The notes under the pieces: model-generated
Database searches by the model: none
What the model was told of the DNA's origin: nothing
Seen by the model: only the letters and a program-made list of their open reading frames with translations
Translations under genes and position numbers: made by a program
Shown: positions 32,836 through 43,550 of the stretch, piece by piece
Numbering within the stretch: position 1 is the stretch's first letter
Layout of the letters: each line of letters begins with the position of its first letter
DNA from: an uncultured Faecalicatena sp.
GTDB lineage: Bacteria > Bacillota > Clostridia > Lachnospirales > Lachnospiraceae
Direction: 5' to 3'
Length of the DNA stretch: 64,000 nt
NCBI GenBank assembly: GCA_948468385.1
Contig: CAOKHZ010000004.1
Coordinates: 62,001 to 126,000, forward strand

Positions 32836-34683
32836 ATGTCAGTACAAAATATTACCAATCCAAACAAGAACAACTCAAGCGGCATGACCCTAAGTGGTGT
32901 AAAACAAGGAAGCACGGGGCTAACTATGTCTGGACAAGGCGTGGCTGTCAAAGACGCGGCTGCCTTAAACGCGCTTGTCCAAAGTCTGGCCAATTCCGGC
33001 GCGGCCGCCAAGGACGTGGCCGCCTTAAAAGAACTTGTCCAAAGTTTGACCAGATCCGGCACATCCACCAAGGACATGGCTGCCTTAAAAGAGCTCGTTC
33101 AAAGCCTGACTAGTTCCGGCGCGGCCGCCAAGGACGTGGCTGTCTTAAACGCGCTTATCCAAAACTTAACCGGTTCGGGGCAAGGCCTCATCGACCCGCA
33201 GATGAGCGTGGAAATGGCGAAAATGCGGGCAGAACAAGCCTTTTTACAAGCCACACTTGATCAGACGGATTTGGCCATCGAAGTAGGTGCCCAAACCGAC
33301 CGCGCCGAACTGGAGTCCACGCGGGAAGTGGAAAGACAGCCGGAACAAGTCGTCGATGACAAAATCTGGGAAATGTTGCTTGCATGGCGACAGAACTCCC
33401 AGCTGTCTGCAGAGCAAAATTTAAAGCAGCTCCAGGCCTTGTTTCAAATGCTGCTCAAAGAAATCATGACAAATTATCGGGGCGAGATGCAGCTCCAGTT
33501 ATTGGCACAGCTTGACAGCCTCACGATGAACGCGATTAAACAGATGATGATTGAGCGTTATTCCGATTTGCTTGACTTTCTGGGACAATATGGCCGCCCC
33601 GGAACGAACCAGCAAATCATGGACAGCTTGTTTGAAGCGGTCGCGGGACGCAAGCCCATCTCCCTCTCCAGTGAAAGCTTTGGACCCGAAGGAGCTTTGT
33701 CTTCCTCAAAGGGACAAGGCATCATTTACCATAAAGATTCTCGCGGAATCCGGGTCAATGCCGATTACCAGAATCGTATTGACCGATCAGAAAACAAGCA
33801 AAACCAAGTTGCAGACTTACTTCGGCGGAATAACGCGTCGGGCAAAGACATTTTAACGGGCAGAGAAGATTTTGCATTACAACAAGGCGGAAGAAGAATG
33901 GGAACGGGCACGGCCGGCTTTTCTACACGTGACATTTCGCAGGCACAACAATTCATTCAGTATTTAAGGCTGAATTTTCCAGAACTTGACGCGGAAGAAC
34001 TTCCCTACACCAGCGAAGAATTCATCGGCTTTTCTTCCGGGATCATGGCCTTAAAAGCCCAGACATTCATGGATAAAAAGGGGATGGGAAGCGGCATGTC
34101 ATCTGCCTTGAAATATGCGTTGGACAGTTATATCCAAAGCCAGTTTTTCCAGAATGCCCAAGCCTTAAAACAGTCCTCCGCTTTCCGAGACCGGTCATCG
34201 AGCCCTTCTTTGAAAGCTGACGACTTCCAGAAGGTATATCATTTTATGGTAAACACGTATCAGGATAAAAAGGACGCACAAGCCGCCGTCCTAGCCGGAT
34301 TGCAAAAGGCATCGGAAAGCTTTCACGAAAAGCAGAAGGATTCCATTTTCCAGAAAGCGGCACGATATTTTTCCGATACCGGCTTTTTCTCCCATTCGGA
34401 AATTGATGATTTGGAAAGGGAAATCTTGGACGGATGGAAGGCCGTTTGCAAGGATTGGAACGAGTTTCTAAAATTTGCCCAGATTCCGGCAGACAAGTCA
34501 CTGCGTTTCCATTCCAATATGGACTACAATTTTTACATGGCGATTCTCTTGGCCTATGAACGGGCGACCCAGGCCAAGGACAGCACGAAAATCCCCAAAA
34601 CCATCCCTTACATGGTAAAATGGGGGGCGGCCATCGTCATCGCGGGGGCGGGCACCGTCATACTGTACTCCATGTTTTTCTAG
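32836..34683 (+). CDS. Unknown tail-anchored protein with four 20-residue repeats
   Basis: 615 residues; I recognise no family. Residues about 37-117 hold four 20-residue repeats (KDVAALKELVQSLTRSGTST and variants), probably amphipathic helices. A Gln/Glu-rich helical segment follows (about 130-260), then a basic middle part and a helical C-terminal domain. The last ~20 residues (KWGAAIVIAGAGTVILYSMFF in part) form a single hydrophobic helix ending the protein, the layout of a C-terminal tail anchor; there is no signal peptide. The first ATG in a plausible position is 32836, though its GGGAG is about 14 nt upstream. The frame before it is open but looks non-coding. It is divergent from the AAA ATPase. 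Confidence 0.7.
   Translation: MSVQNITNPNKNNSSGMTLSGVKQGSTGLTMSGQGVAVKDAAALNALVQSLANSGAAAKDVAALKELVQSLTRSGTSTKDMAALKELVQSLTSSGAAAKDVAVLNALIQNLTGSGQGLIDPQMSVEMAKMRAEQAFLQATLDQTDLAIEVGAQTDRAELESTREVERQPEQVVDDKIWEMLLAWRQNSQLSAEQNLKQLQALFQMLLKEIMTNYRGEMQLQLLAQLDSLTMNAIKQMMIERYSDLLDFLGQYGRPGTNQQIMDSLFEAVAGRKPISLSSESFGPEGALSSSKGQGIIYHKDSRGIRVNADYQNRIDRSENKQNQVADLLRRNNASGKDILTGREDFALQQGGRRMGTGTAGFSTRDISQAQQFIQYLRLNFPELDAEELPYTSEEFIGFSSGIMALKAQTFMDKKGMGSGMSSALKYALDSYIQSQFFQNAQALKQSSAFRDRSSSPSLKADDFQKVYHFMVNTYQDKKDAQAAVLAGLQKASESFHEKQKDSIFQKAARYFSDTGFFSHSEIDDLEREILDGWKAVCKDWNEFLKFAQIPADKSLRFHSNMDYNFYMAILLAYERATQAKDSTKIPKTIPYMVKWGAAIVIAGAGTVILYSMFF
32947..33186 (+). repeat. Four 60-bp in-frame tandem repeats
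   Basis: Each unit begins near GTCAAAGACGCGG/GCCAAGGACGTGG and encodes KD(A/V/M)AxLxxLxQxLxxSG. Units differ by several substitutions, so the array is not a fresh expansion. Confidence 0.8.
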
Positions 34684-34767
34684 TTTCTGTTGCTTTTGTG
34701 AATATTTTTTAATATACTTTAATTAAAAGGTTGCTCAGAACCAAAACAAAGCCGACTTTTTGACTAT

Positions 34768-35046
34768 TTGGGACAAATTGATTATAAACTTGTTCAAGTC
34801 GATAATGACGTTATAGAAATCGCTCAACAGATTATTGAAATGGGTATACTAACAAGAAAAAGCTATGATGACTGCCAGCACATAGGGGCAGCTATTGTCA
34901 ATGAATGCGATTGTATTATATCTTGGAATTTCAAGCATATTGTAAATATCAAAACCATACGAGGAGTACGGGCAATCACCAATCTAAAAGGACATAAGCC
35001 AATTGAAATTCTAAATCCGTCCGTATTGCTAGAAAGTGAGGAATGA
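34768..35046 (+). pseudogene. Truncated PIN-domain (VapC-like) toxin gene, C-terminal part only
   Basis: The 92-residue frame matches the C-terminal half of a PIN-domain nuclease: IIEMGILTRKSYDDCQHIGAAIVNECDCIISWNFKHIVNIKTIR with the late Asp/Trp-Asn region. The frame can be followed upstream to about 34729 (SRLFDYLGQIDYKL), but the N-terminal catalytic Asp segment (usually YLDTS...) is missing and no start site with a ribosome-binding sequence is visible. I take it as a remnant; a short functional form is less likely. Confidence 0.75.
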
Positions 35047-35048
35047 TT

Positions 35049-35222
35049 ATGAAAAAGCCTATTTTAAGCCCGGATTTTACCATTGAAGACATTCATAAGT
35101 TAAGAGAGTATAATTATTACCAAACAAAAGATATGACACCGCAAGAACGCATGGATTATTATAACAGCCGCGGCATGGAAGTTCACAGAGAAATACAACT
35201 CCGCAAACTGCAAAAAGCGTAA
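35049..35222 (+). CDS. Small VapB-like or partner protein of the PIN toxin
   Basis: 57 codons from ATG 35049, 2 nt after the PIN stop, with GTGAGGA upstream. The product starts MKKPILSPDFTIEDIHKLRE and continues with MTPQERMDYYNSRG, a charged helical small protein of a type I associate with PIN genes in Clostridia, where it is taken to be an antitoxin. It is intact although its toxin partner is truncated. Confidence 0.65.
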   Translation: MKKPILSPDFTIEDIHKLREYNYYQTKDMTPQERMDYYNSRGMEVHREIQLRKLQKA

Positions 35223-35252
35223 AAAGGCACCTTTTATTTTGCCGTTCACAAG

Positions 35253-35293
35253 CGGAGACGAAAGCGCGTCCTACCGGGCGGCTTTCGTCTCCG
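35253..35293. terminator. Perfect 13-bp hairpin after the small partner gene
   Basis: CGGAGACGAAAGC faces GCTTTCGTCTCCG across 15 nt, followed by TCAATTTTCC. A plausible terminator for the rightward PIN/partner pair. Confidence 0.6.
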
Positions 35294-35376
35294 TCAATTT
35301 TCCGTCAATATCTGCACGTCCTCGAATGCTACAAACGTCACCGAGTGCCGATTCGGGCCGAATTGTAACGGACAGC

Positions 35377-35420
35377 CTAGTGTCTTGTCCCGTTGACTTT
35401 CAGCAAAACGAGACAAGACA

Positions 35421-35424
<4 letters not shown>
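35377..35424. terminator. 18-bp stem-loop overlapping the stop codon of the DUF255 gene
   Basis: CTAGTGTCTTGTCCCGTT faces AAACGAGACAAGACACTAG; the first 13 bp are perfect. The right arm contains the TAG stop of the leftward gene (35421-35423). There is no T-run. It probably marks the 3' end of that transcript. Confidence 0.65.
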
Positions 35425-37358
<1,934 letters not shown>

Positions 37359-37456
37359 TTTATTTTCCTCTCCCAAACTCAAAAATGTCTCTTAAAGCTT
37401 GGGCATGTATTAAAGGATGCCCTTGGGTATTTTTCCCGATACCTCTTCACTTTATA

Positions 37457-38368
37457 CTATCCGTTTACCACTTGGTCATATACTCGCCGTACCTCTTCTT
37501 TCGTCGCCAGGTTTTCCGAAAACGCGCTGGCGCTGCCTGCCGCGAGGCCCATATAGAACGCCTGCCTATAGCTCTGATTTTCGAGCCATCCGGCAAGGAA
37601 CCCGGCCACCATCGAATCCCCCGCGCCGACCCCGTTTACAAGGGTGCCCTTCGGTGCCGGAGATTCGTATACCGTGCCGTTTTCCGCCACAAGCACCGCT
37701 CCTTCTCCCGCCATGGAAACCAGTACGTTACGCGCTCCCATCTCCTGCAGCTTTTTCGCATATGGCACGACGGACTCCCGCGTATCCAAAGCCACATTGA
37801 AAATCTCTCCCAACTCATGGTTGTTCGGCTTAATCAAAAACGGGTGATACTTAAGCACATTGACCAGCAAATCCTTCGTCGCGTCGACCACGACGGTGAC
37901 TTTCTTTCCTGCCAGGTGCTTCATGATCTGCATGTAAATGTCATTCGGCATCGTGCTCGGAATGCTCCCCGCCAGCACAAGCACGTCGCCCTCGTCCAAT
38001 GCTTCCAACTTTTGCATCAACTGCCCCGTCTTTTCCCTGCCGATGTCCGGGCCGCTGCCGTTAATCTCCGTCCCGTCAATCGATTTCAGCTTGACGTTGA
38101 TTCTGGAAATACCTTCCTCGATGTGGATAAAGTCGGTCCATACGTCCATGTCCCGCAGCATGCGCTCAATCTCTGCCCCGGTAAACCCGGCCGTGAATCC
38201 AAGGGCCATGCTTCTTATCCCCAGATTCTTCAATACCGTCGACACGTTAATCCCCTTGCCCCCCGGCAGCATCTTTTCCGAATCCGTCCGGTTCGTCAAC
38301 CCCAAGCGGAAATCTTCCACCGACACGATATAGTCCAGCGACGGATTAAAAGTAACCGTGTAAATCAT
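37457..38368 (-). CDS. fruK: 1-phosphofructokinase family hexose kinase (PfkB type)
   Basis: 303 residues of the PfkB/ribokinase fold. Signature 1: PGGKGINVSTVLKNLG; signature 2: NGVGAGDSMVAGFLAGW with the catalytic Asp. The start MIYTVTFNPSLDY is typical of FruK, which phosphorylates fructose 1-phosphate, though tagatose-6-phosphate kinase is close in sequence. AAGGAGG lies 7 nt before ATG 38368. No fruR or fructose PTS gene is adjacent, so the symbol rests on sequence similarity only. Confidence 0.82.
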   Translation of the reverse strand: MIYTVTFNPSLDYIVSVEDFRLGLTNRTDSEKMLPGGKGINVSTVLKNLGIRSMALGFTAGFTGAEIERMLRDMDVWTDFIHIEEGISRINVKLKSIDGTEINGSGPDIGREKTGQLMQKLEALDEGDVLVLAGSIPSTMPNDIYMQIMKHLAGKKVTVVVDATKDLLVNVLKYHPFLIKPNNHELGEIFNVALDTRESVVPYAKKLQEMGARNVLVSMAGEGAVLVAENGTVYESPAPKGTLVNGVGAGDSMVAGFLAGWLENQSYRQAFYMGLAAGSASAFSENLATKEEVRRVYDQVVNG

Positions 38369-38530
38369 CTCGCGCCTCCTTGTTTGTTTTGTTGAACTAA
38401 GTATGACTCCAAATTGGTTCAAAGTCAATCAAACTTTTTCGCGAAATATGTGGTTGGTTTTTGTTCGTATTGCATAATTTTGGTCTTATTTGACTATTTT
38501 TGACCGTTTTATTAAAAATGCTTTTATTGA

Positions 38531-38560
38531 AAAAAACCGGCGCGACTTTAATCACACCGG
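38531..38560 (-). terminator. Terminator downstream of the GH3 gene
   Basis: On the minus strand CCGGTGTGA pairs with TCGCGCCGG, using G-U pairs, and is followed by a run of T. It ends the leftward GH3 transcript. Confidence 0.75.
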
Positions 38561-38630
38561 ATTTTCCATTCATATTCTATGCAGTTTTTCTTATTTTATC
38601 AATAATGTTGCAAATACCCTATCAGACGCG

Positions 38631-40922
38631 CTACGCGTTTTCAATCGCCTGATTGATTGCTCCAATTAACTGCTCCATCTGCTCTATCGTGGCATCCGGG
38701 CTAAAGGATACCATCGCCCGCAACGGCATCGCCATGCCGGTCGCCATCATCGCCTCCTGGCTAAGCGCGTTGTCCTCACTTGCAACTTCACCTTCTCCGC
38801 TTAAAGCAGCTGCCTTGTCACCGCCCATCATCGGTCCCATCACCTGCATCAGAACCTGCTTGCCAACCGGATGCGCCATGATCTCGCCCATGGCCGTATT
38901 GACCGTGAACTTCGGCTTCAACATCCGCATGGAGGTCACGTCAATCGGCTTTTCTGCCACGATATTGGCTGCGGAAGTGCCCACCTGAACCTGATACACG
39001 CCGCTTGGCACGTACCAGTCATGAATGGACGTGTTCCACTCGGCAAAGGCGCGTTTGTCCAAAGTCAATGTCACCGTCTTTTTCTCTCCCGGCTCCAACG
39101 CGATTTTTTCAAATGCACGCAGTTCCCTTACCGGACGGATTTCACCCGTCTTGCACGGAGCCACGTAAATCTGTACGACTGTCTTGCCCGCCATGTCCCC
39201 GGTATTTGTCACGTCCACGGACACTTTCAATTCTTCCGCATCCGTCATGGATTCTTTATCCAGCCAGAGGTTGTCATAAGCAAAGCTCGTATAGGACAAT
39301 CCATGGCCGAACGGGAACAGTACCGGCCGCTTCATCGTCTCGTAGTAGCGGTATCCTACCATTCTCTCTTCCCTATATTTTACATCCTCTTTCTCCACCC
39401 CGTAATATGGATACGTCGGGGTGTCCTCGATGCGAATCGGAAAGGTTTCGGTCAAGCGTCCGCTCGGATTTACCTTTCCATACAAAAGGTCTGCCGCTGC
39501 CAGGCCAACTGCCTCGCCACCCAAATACAGCTCCAGCACACCCTTCACGTCATCAATCCACGGCATTGCCACCGGCGAACCGTTGTGCAATACGACCACG
39601 GTGTTTGGCTGCGCCGCCGCGACCGCCGCAATCAGTTCATTCTGATACGCCGGGATGTCCATGTTCGTACGGTCAATTCCTTCCGTCTCATAACTATCCG
39701 GCAATCCGGCAAAAATCACCGCCTTGTCCGCCCCCCGTGCCGCTTCTACCGCAGCGTCTTTCTCAATCGTCTCTGCTTTCAAGTCATATCCCTTGACGTA
39801 AGATGTGCCCTCTTTTTCTCCAACCACTTCCCATATGCCGGTAACCTTGTATGGATTGATGTGGGAACTTCCGCCGCCCTGGTAACGTGGAGCCTTCACA
39901 TATTCACCAATATAAACAATCTTCTCGCCGTCTTTTAACGGAAGAATGGCATCCTCATTTTTCAGAAGGACGGCGCTCTCCGTCTCGACCTTCCTTGCCG
40001 CCTCATGGCCTGCTTCAAAATCATATGCCGCGTCCTTGTCATGGTTCTCGCTGTAACGAAATACGATATTCAAAACACGCTCCACGGCCTTGTCAAGAGC
40101 CGCCATGTCAAGCGTGCCGTTTTCCGCCGCTTCCTTGATGCGCCGCACATTGTCCGCTCCTGGTCCCGGCATGCACAAGTCCATGCCTGCCGCCACGCTG
40201 TCCACCGGGTCGTCACATGCGCCCCAGTCCGTCATCATATACCCGTCAAAATCCCACTCTCCACGCAAAACATCCGTCATGAACAATGCGTTCTCGCTGG
40301 CATAGGTTCCGTTTATCTTATTGTAAGAACACATAATCGTCCACGGCTTTGCCTCTTTGACCGCTCCCTCGAACGAAGCCAAATAAATTTCCCGAAGCGT
40401 CTGCTCGTCGACTACTGAATTACTCGTCTGGCGGTACAACTCCTGGTTATTTGCCAGAAAGTGCTTCGGGCAGGCGCCGACGTTCTGGCTCTGGATTCCT
40501 TCGATTTCTCCGGATCCCATCTTGCTGGAGACCAATGGATCCTCGGACAGATATTCAAAATTGCGCCCGCACAATGGAGAACGCTTGATGTTCATCGCGG
40601 GTCCCAAAATCGTGCTGACATCCTCCGCCTGGCACAATTTTCCCAGCTCCGTTCCCACCAGTTTGGCAACCTCCGGGTCAAACGAAGAGGCCGTCGCGCA
40701 TCCCGCCGGAAAGCAAATCGCCGGATTACTGGAACCGAGTCCCAAATGATCTCCGCTGCCGGCCTGCTTACGAAGTCCGTGCGGTCCGTCGGTGAGCATC
40801 ACGGACGGAATGCCAAGCCGCTCCAATCCCTGTACATGCCAAAAATCCTTTCCCACGCAGAACGCGGCCTTTTCCTCCACCGTCATCTGCGACACAAGCT
40901 CTTTGATTTTACTTTGTTCCAT
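38631..40922 (-). CDS. Glycoside hydrolase family 3 beta-glycosidase
   Basis: 763 residues, with no signal peptide, so probably cytoplasmic. The GH3 barrel holds DGPHGLRKQ and the nucleophile region GYMMTDWGACDDPV. The alpha/beta sandwich and a fibronectin III-like domain (LSYTSFAYDNLWLD...VQIYVAP) follow. About 90 extra residues at the C-terminus (from about 670) are Met/Ala-rich and not part of the usual GH3 fold. Substrate (beta-glucoside or xyloside) cannot be fixed from sequence. GGAGG precedes ATG 40922. It has its own terminator. Confidence 0.92.
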   Translation of the reverse strand: MEQSKIKELVSQMTVEEKAAFCVGKDFWHVQGLERLGIPSVMLTDGPHGLRKQAGSGDHLGLGSSNPAICFPAGCATASSFDPEVAKLVGTELGKLCQAEDVSTILGPAMNIKRSPLCGRNFEYLSEDPLVSSKMGSGEIEGIQSQNVGACPKHFLANNQELYRQTSNSVVDEQTLREIYLASFEGAVKEAKPWTIMCSYNKINGTYASENALFMTDVLRGEWDFDGYMMTDWGACDDPVDSVAAGMDLCMPGPGADNVRRIKEAAENGTLDMAALDKAVERVLNIVFRYSENHDKDAAYDFEAGHEAARKVETESAVLLKNEDAILPLKDGEKIVYIGEYVKAPRYQGGGSSHINPYKVTGIWEVVGEKEGTSYVKGYDLKAETIEKDAAVEAARGADKAVIFAGLPDSYETEGIDRTNMDIPAYQNELIAAVAAAQPNTVVVLHNGSPVAMPWIDDVKGVLELYLGGEAVGLAAADLLYGKVNPSGRLTETFPIRIEDTPTYPYYGVEKEDVKYREERMVGYRYYETMKRPVLFPFGHGLSYTSFAYDNLWLDKESMTDAEELKVSVDVTNTGDMAGKTVVQIYVAPCKTGEIRPVRELRAFEKIALEPGEKKTVTLTLDKRAFAEWNTSIHDWYVPSGVYQVQVGTSAANIVAEKPIDVTSMRMLKPKFTVNTAMGEIMAHPVGKQVLMQVMGPMMGGDKAAALSGEGEVASEDNALSQEAMMATGMAMPLRAMVSFSPDATIEQMEQLIGAINQAIENA

Positions 40923-40952
40923 TTTGATTTTCCTCCATATCTGAAATTTAAA

Positions 40953-41014
40953 GTTACGTTATATTCACGGGGCTGTGCGCTCTGCCGCACGGCCCGACGG
41001 ACTGCAAATCGTAA
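40953..41014. repeat. Intergenic palindromic element (GTTAC...CACGG family)
   Basis: Starts GTTACGTTATATTCACGG, contains the hairpin GGCTGTGCG...CGCACGGCC, and ends GTAAC. The hairpin arms are identical to those in the 12751 element. Confidence 0.7.
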
Positions 41015-41099
41015 CCATTTCCATGATATAAAGTATACATCACCAGAACGTTTTACCGCTAACATCTTTTTGACAATTTTGACATATTTTAATCCAATT

Positions 41100-41140
41100 G
41101 TTACAGTTCAGCCTACATTGGCATGGCGCTGAATTGTAAC
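41100..41140. repeat. Intergenic palindrome GTTACAGTTCAGC...GCTGAATTGTAAC
   Basis: Arms of 13 bp match at 12 positions around a 15-nt loop. It shares the GTTAC ends of the other intergenic palindromes but not the CACGG core, so it may be a related subtype. Confidence 0.6.
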
Positions 41141-41175
41141 ATCCAATTATCACGGTTCACGGCCAATTCAAATCA

Positions 41176-42456
41176 TTATTTTTGCGTAAAATATTCCGTC
41201 AAATAGCTTTCAAATTCCGGTGCCCACCATTCTTTGTATCCTTTCTCGTTCGGATGGGTATCGTCCGCCATATAGGAGTCGTATGCTTCCGTCCCGATTA
41301 TGGCTGTCATCTCTTCGTTTTCCCACAAATCAATCACGCCAATTCCCCATTTATCCTGCAACTGGTGCAATGCCTCCACCATGGCCGCATATTCTTCGCT
41401 TTCAAATTTTGTCCCCGTGTAGAAAATGACCGGACATCCCCATGTCTCCTGCGTATATGAGACAATCGTCTCCATGGCACCGATAATCGTCGTATCGTCA
41501 AACTCCTCCATCTGTTTACCATCGGAAACGCTACCCAATTCTTTTCCCTGCTTCGCGTCATTCGTGGACAATTGTACAATCATCACATCCATGTCCAGTT
41601 CCGTGTCAATGTCACTTTTCATCCGGGCGACGTAAGAACTCGCGTCCGAATTTGCCAACGTGGTTCCGGAAATCGTATATTTCAGGCAAGTCGTATTTTC
41701 ATGGTTTTCCGCTATCGTGTCCGCCATGGAATACCCCTCCGCCTTCGCCCCATAAGTCACGGACGAGCCGAGCCAGCAAATCGTCTTTCCCGACAACGGA
41801 TCCGAGGAGTCCGTCTCTTCTTTTTTCGGGATTGCTCCCTCGCCATATCCCACCGCGACCGCGCTGCCTGCCTCATATAACTTCATGTCCCCGATGGCCG
41901 GGATCGCGCAGAAAATGTCCTTCTCATTAAATATCGTGGTATACCCGCTCTTGCCAACCACCGCGATGACATCTCCCGATTTTAGCTTCACGTCCTTGGC
42001 CATCAAAAACGTTCCCATGTCGTAAAGATCCATCTGTTCAGGGTTCGCCCGCACAATGTCCGTCGGCAACACATATCTGTCCGTGTCATTTATCACGACA
42101 TCATAAATCGTGCACCCCACCATGCTCTGCGTTTTTCCGATTTCAAGGTAAATGTCATACGCCCCGTCCACGCCGTCCGGCACGGTATATTTCACGGAAG
42201 CATCCTGAATGATTCCCTTCACCACGCCGTTCTCTTCATCGTATTCCGGAGTTTGACTCACCCCGTCCTTCGCGCCTTCCGTCATGGTCGCATCTTCCGC
42301 CGCCATTGTGATTACGGAATCAGCACCTTGTTCGTTATTTGTTTCCGGATTTTTCGTGTCCTTGGCATCCTCCTTTCCCACATCGCCACATCCCGCCAGA
42401 ACTGCCATGCATGCCAACGTCACCGCCATGATTTTTACACAGTTTCTTTTCAACAT
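41176..42456 (-). CDS. SGNH/GDSL hydrolase lipoprotein
   Basis: 426 residues with a lipoprotein signal peptide (lipobox LAGC, Cys23). A poorly conserved region of ~190 residues, possibly a carbohydrate-binding or sensor module, comes before the SGNH domain: WLGSSVTYG (Ser231), QLSTND (Asn299) and DDTHPNEKG (Asp398 or 399, His401). The fold fits an extracellular carbohydrate esterase. GGAG lies upstream of ATG 42456. It is divergent from the AraC regulator gene, which may control it. Confidence 0.88.
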   Translation of the reverse strand: MLKRNCVKIMAVTLACMAVLAGCGDVGKEDAKDTKNPETNNEQGADSVITMAAEDATMTEGAKDGVSQTPEYDEENGVVKGIIQDASVKYTVPDGVDGAYDIYLEIGKTQSMVGCTIYDVVINDTDRYVLPTDIVRANPEQMDLYDMGTFLMAKDVKLKSGDVIAVVGKSGYTTIFNEKDIFCAIPAIGDMKLYEAGSAVAVGYGEGAIPKKEETDSSDPLSGKTICWLGSSVTYGAKAEGYSMADTIAENHENTTCLKYTISGTTLANSDASSYVARMKSDIDTELDMDVMIVQLSTNDAKQGKELGSVSDGKQMEEFDDTTIIGAMETIVSYTQETWGCPVIFYTGTKFESEEYAAMVEALHQLQDKWGIGVIDLWENEEMTAIIGTEAYDSYMADDTHPNEKGYKEWWAPEFESYLTEYFTQK

Positions 42457-42655
42457 ATCCTTTTTCTCCTTTTCTTTTTTGCTTGACGGGGTTATATTAC
42501 TCTATTTTTTATGTTATAATTTGTAAATAATCCAGATTTTTTGAAAATATGGCATGTGCAATATAGACAAAAATTTATTGCCACTTACGCCTTTCGGCGC
42601 ATGTAGTAGCGGCAAATTTCACACGAAAAAATTCAAAAAGGGAGGCTGTTTCACA

Positions 42656-43447
42656 ATGAACAAAGAATTTTATGAATTTTTATATCATTTACGTGCCAGT
42701 GGCTTTACCCACAATACGCGGGAGAATTCACGTATGATTTTTTACCGAAATTCGCAACAATCCGAACGCAAGACGCCATTTCGCGTGGAAGCGGATAAAT
42801 ATGGAGAAGTCAGGGGAAACAACATGAGCGGAGAGATGGGAACTTTTTCTCAAGCGCCCTCCGTCAACTACCGGAACACCTTGATTGGAATCGCGTTCGT
42901 ACTTAACATGCATGCCCTCGACAAATATGTGGATTTAGAGACATCCGGTGCTCTGTGCGATTATTATGTCAACAAGGCCGAGTCCGTCACGAATTCCGAA
43001 GAATTTAACCGGGTCATGAAAGACATGTGCCGGGATTTTGACGAATTGTCCCACTCCAAGGCATGGGAATCCTACGGACAGCCCGTCGACTCTTGCATTG
43101 ACTACGTGTATCAAAATCTATACTCTCCGCTCACGATAAAAGAGATGGCTGAAAGGATGGGATATAACCACTCCTATCTGTCATCTCTCTTTAAAGAAAA
43201 AACCGGTCAGACCTTGTATGCATTTATCGAGGAAGCCAAGATACAAGAAGCCCGGGTGCTCCTTCTATATACCTCGCAGCCACTTACCGCCATTGCCTCC
43301 GCGCTTGGCTTTCATTCACTTTCACATTTTTCCAAGGCATTCAAGGCCAAAGAAGGAATCACGCCCCTAGCCTTTCGCAAACAAGGGGCAAATGCGCCCC
43401 TTGGCCAATTTTACGGAAACACGTTTCTTACCAAGCCTCGAAGTTAA
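42656..43447 (+). CDS. AraC-family transcriptional regulator
   Basis: 263 residues. The C-terminal AraC/XylS double helix-turn-helix is intact: DYVYQNLYSPLTIKEMAERMGYNHSYLSSLFKEKTGQ, then AIASALGFHSLSHFSKAFKAKEGITPLAFRKQ (quoted in parts elsewhere). The N-terminal ~150 residues form an effector or dimerisation region without recognisable cupin motifs. GGGAGG precedes ATG 42656 by about 10 nt. A TATAAT lies at about 42513. It faces the SGNH lipoprotein gene across 199 bp, the usual place for a local regulator. Confidence 0.9.
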   Translation: MNKEFYEFLYHLRASGFTHNTRENSRMIFYRNSQQSERKTPFRVEADKYGEVRGNNMSGEMGTFSQAPSVNYRNTLIGIAFVLNMHALDKYVDLETSGALCDYYVNKAESVTNSEEFNRVMKDMCRDFDELSHSKAWESYGQPVDSCIDYVYQNLYSPLTIKEMAERMGYNHSYLSSLFKEKTGQTLYAFIEEAKIQEARVLLLYTSQPLTAIASALGFHSLSHFSKAFKAKEGITPLAFRKQGANAPLGQFYGNTFLTKPRS

Positions 43448-43550
43448 ACCTCGCCCCTTGCGAAGCAAACGAAACTACTACGGCAATGCCACCACGTTTT
43501 TTTAGCCTCTCCGCCCCTTATCCTTAACGTCGGCGCACAAGTGACGGCAT

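Noticed and set aside
32947-33186. Possible CRISPR or non-coding repeat array
   Set aside because: The 60-bp units are in frame, directly adjacent without spacers and encode a helical protein repeat.
38871-39938. 355-codon open frame on the plus strand
   Set aside because: Antisense to the GH3 gene; basic, low-complexity translation without a ribosome-binding site.
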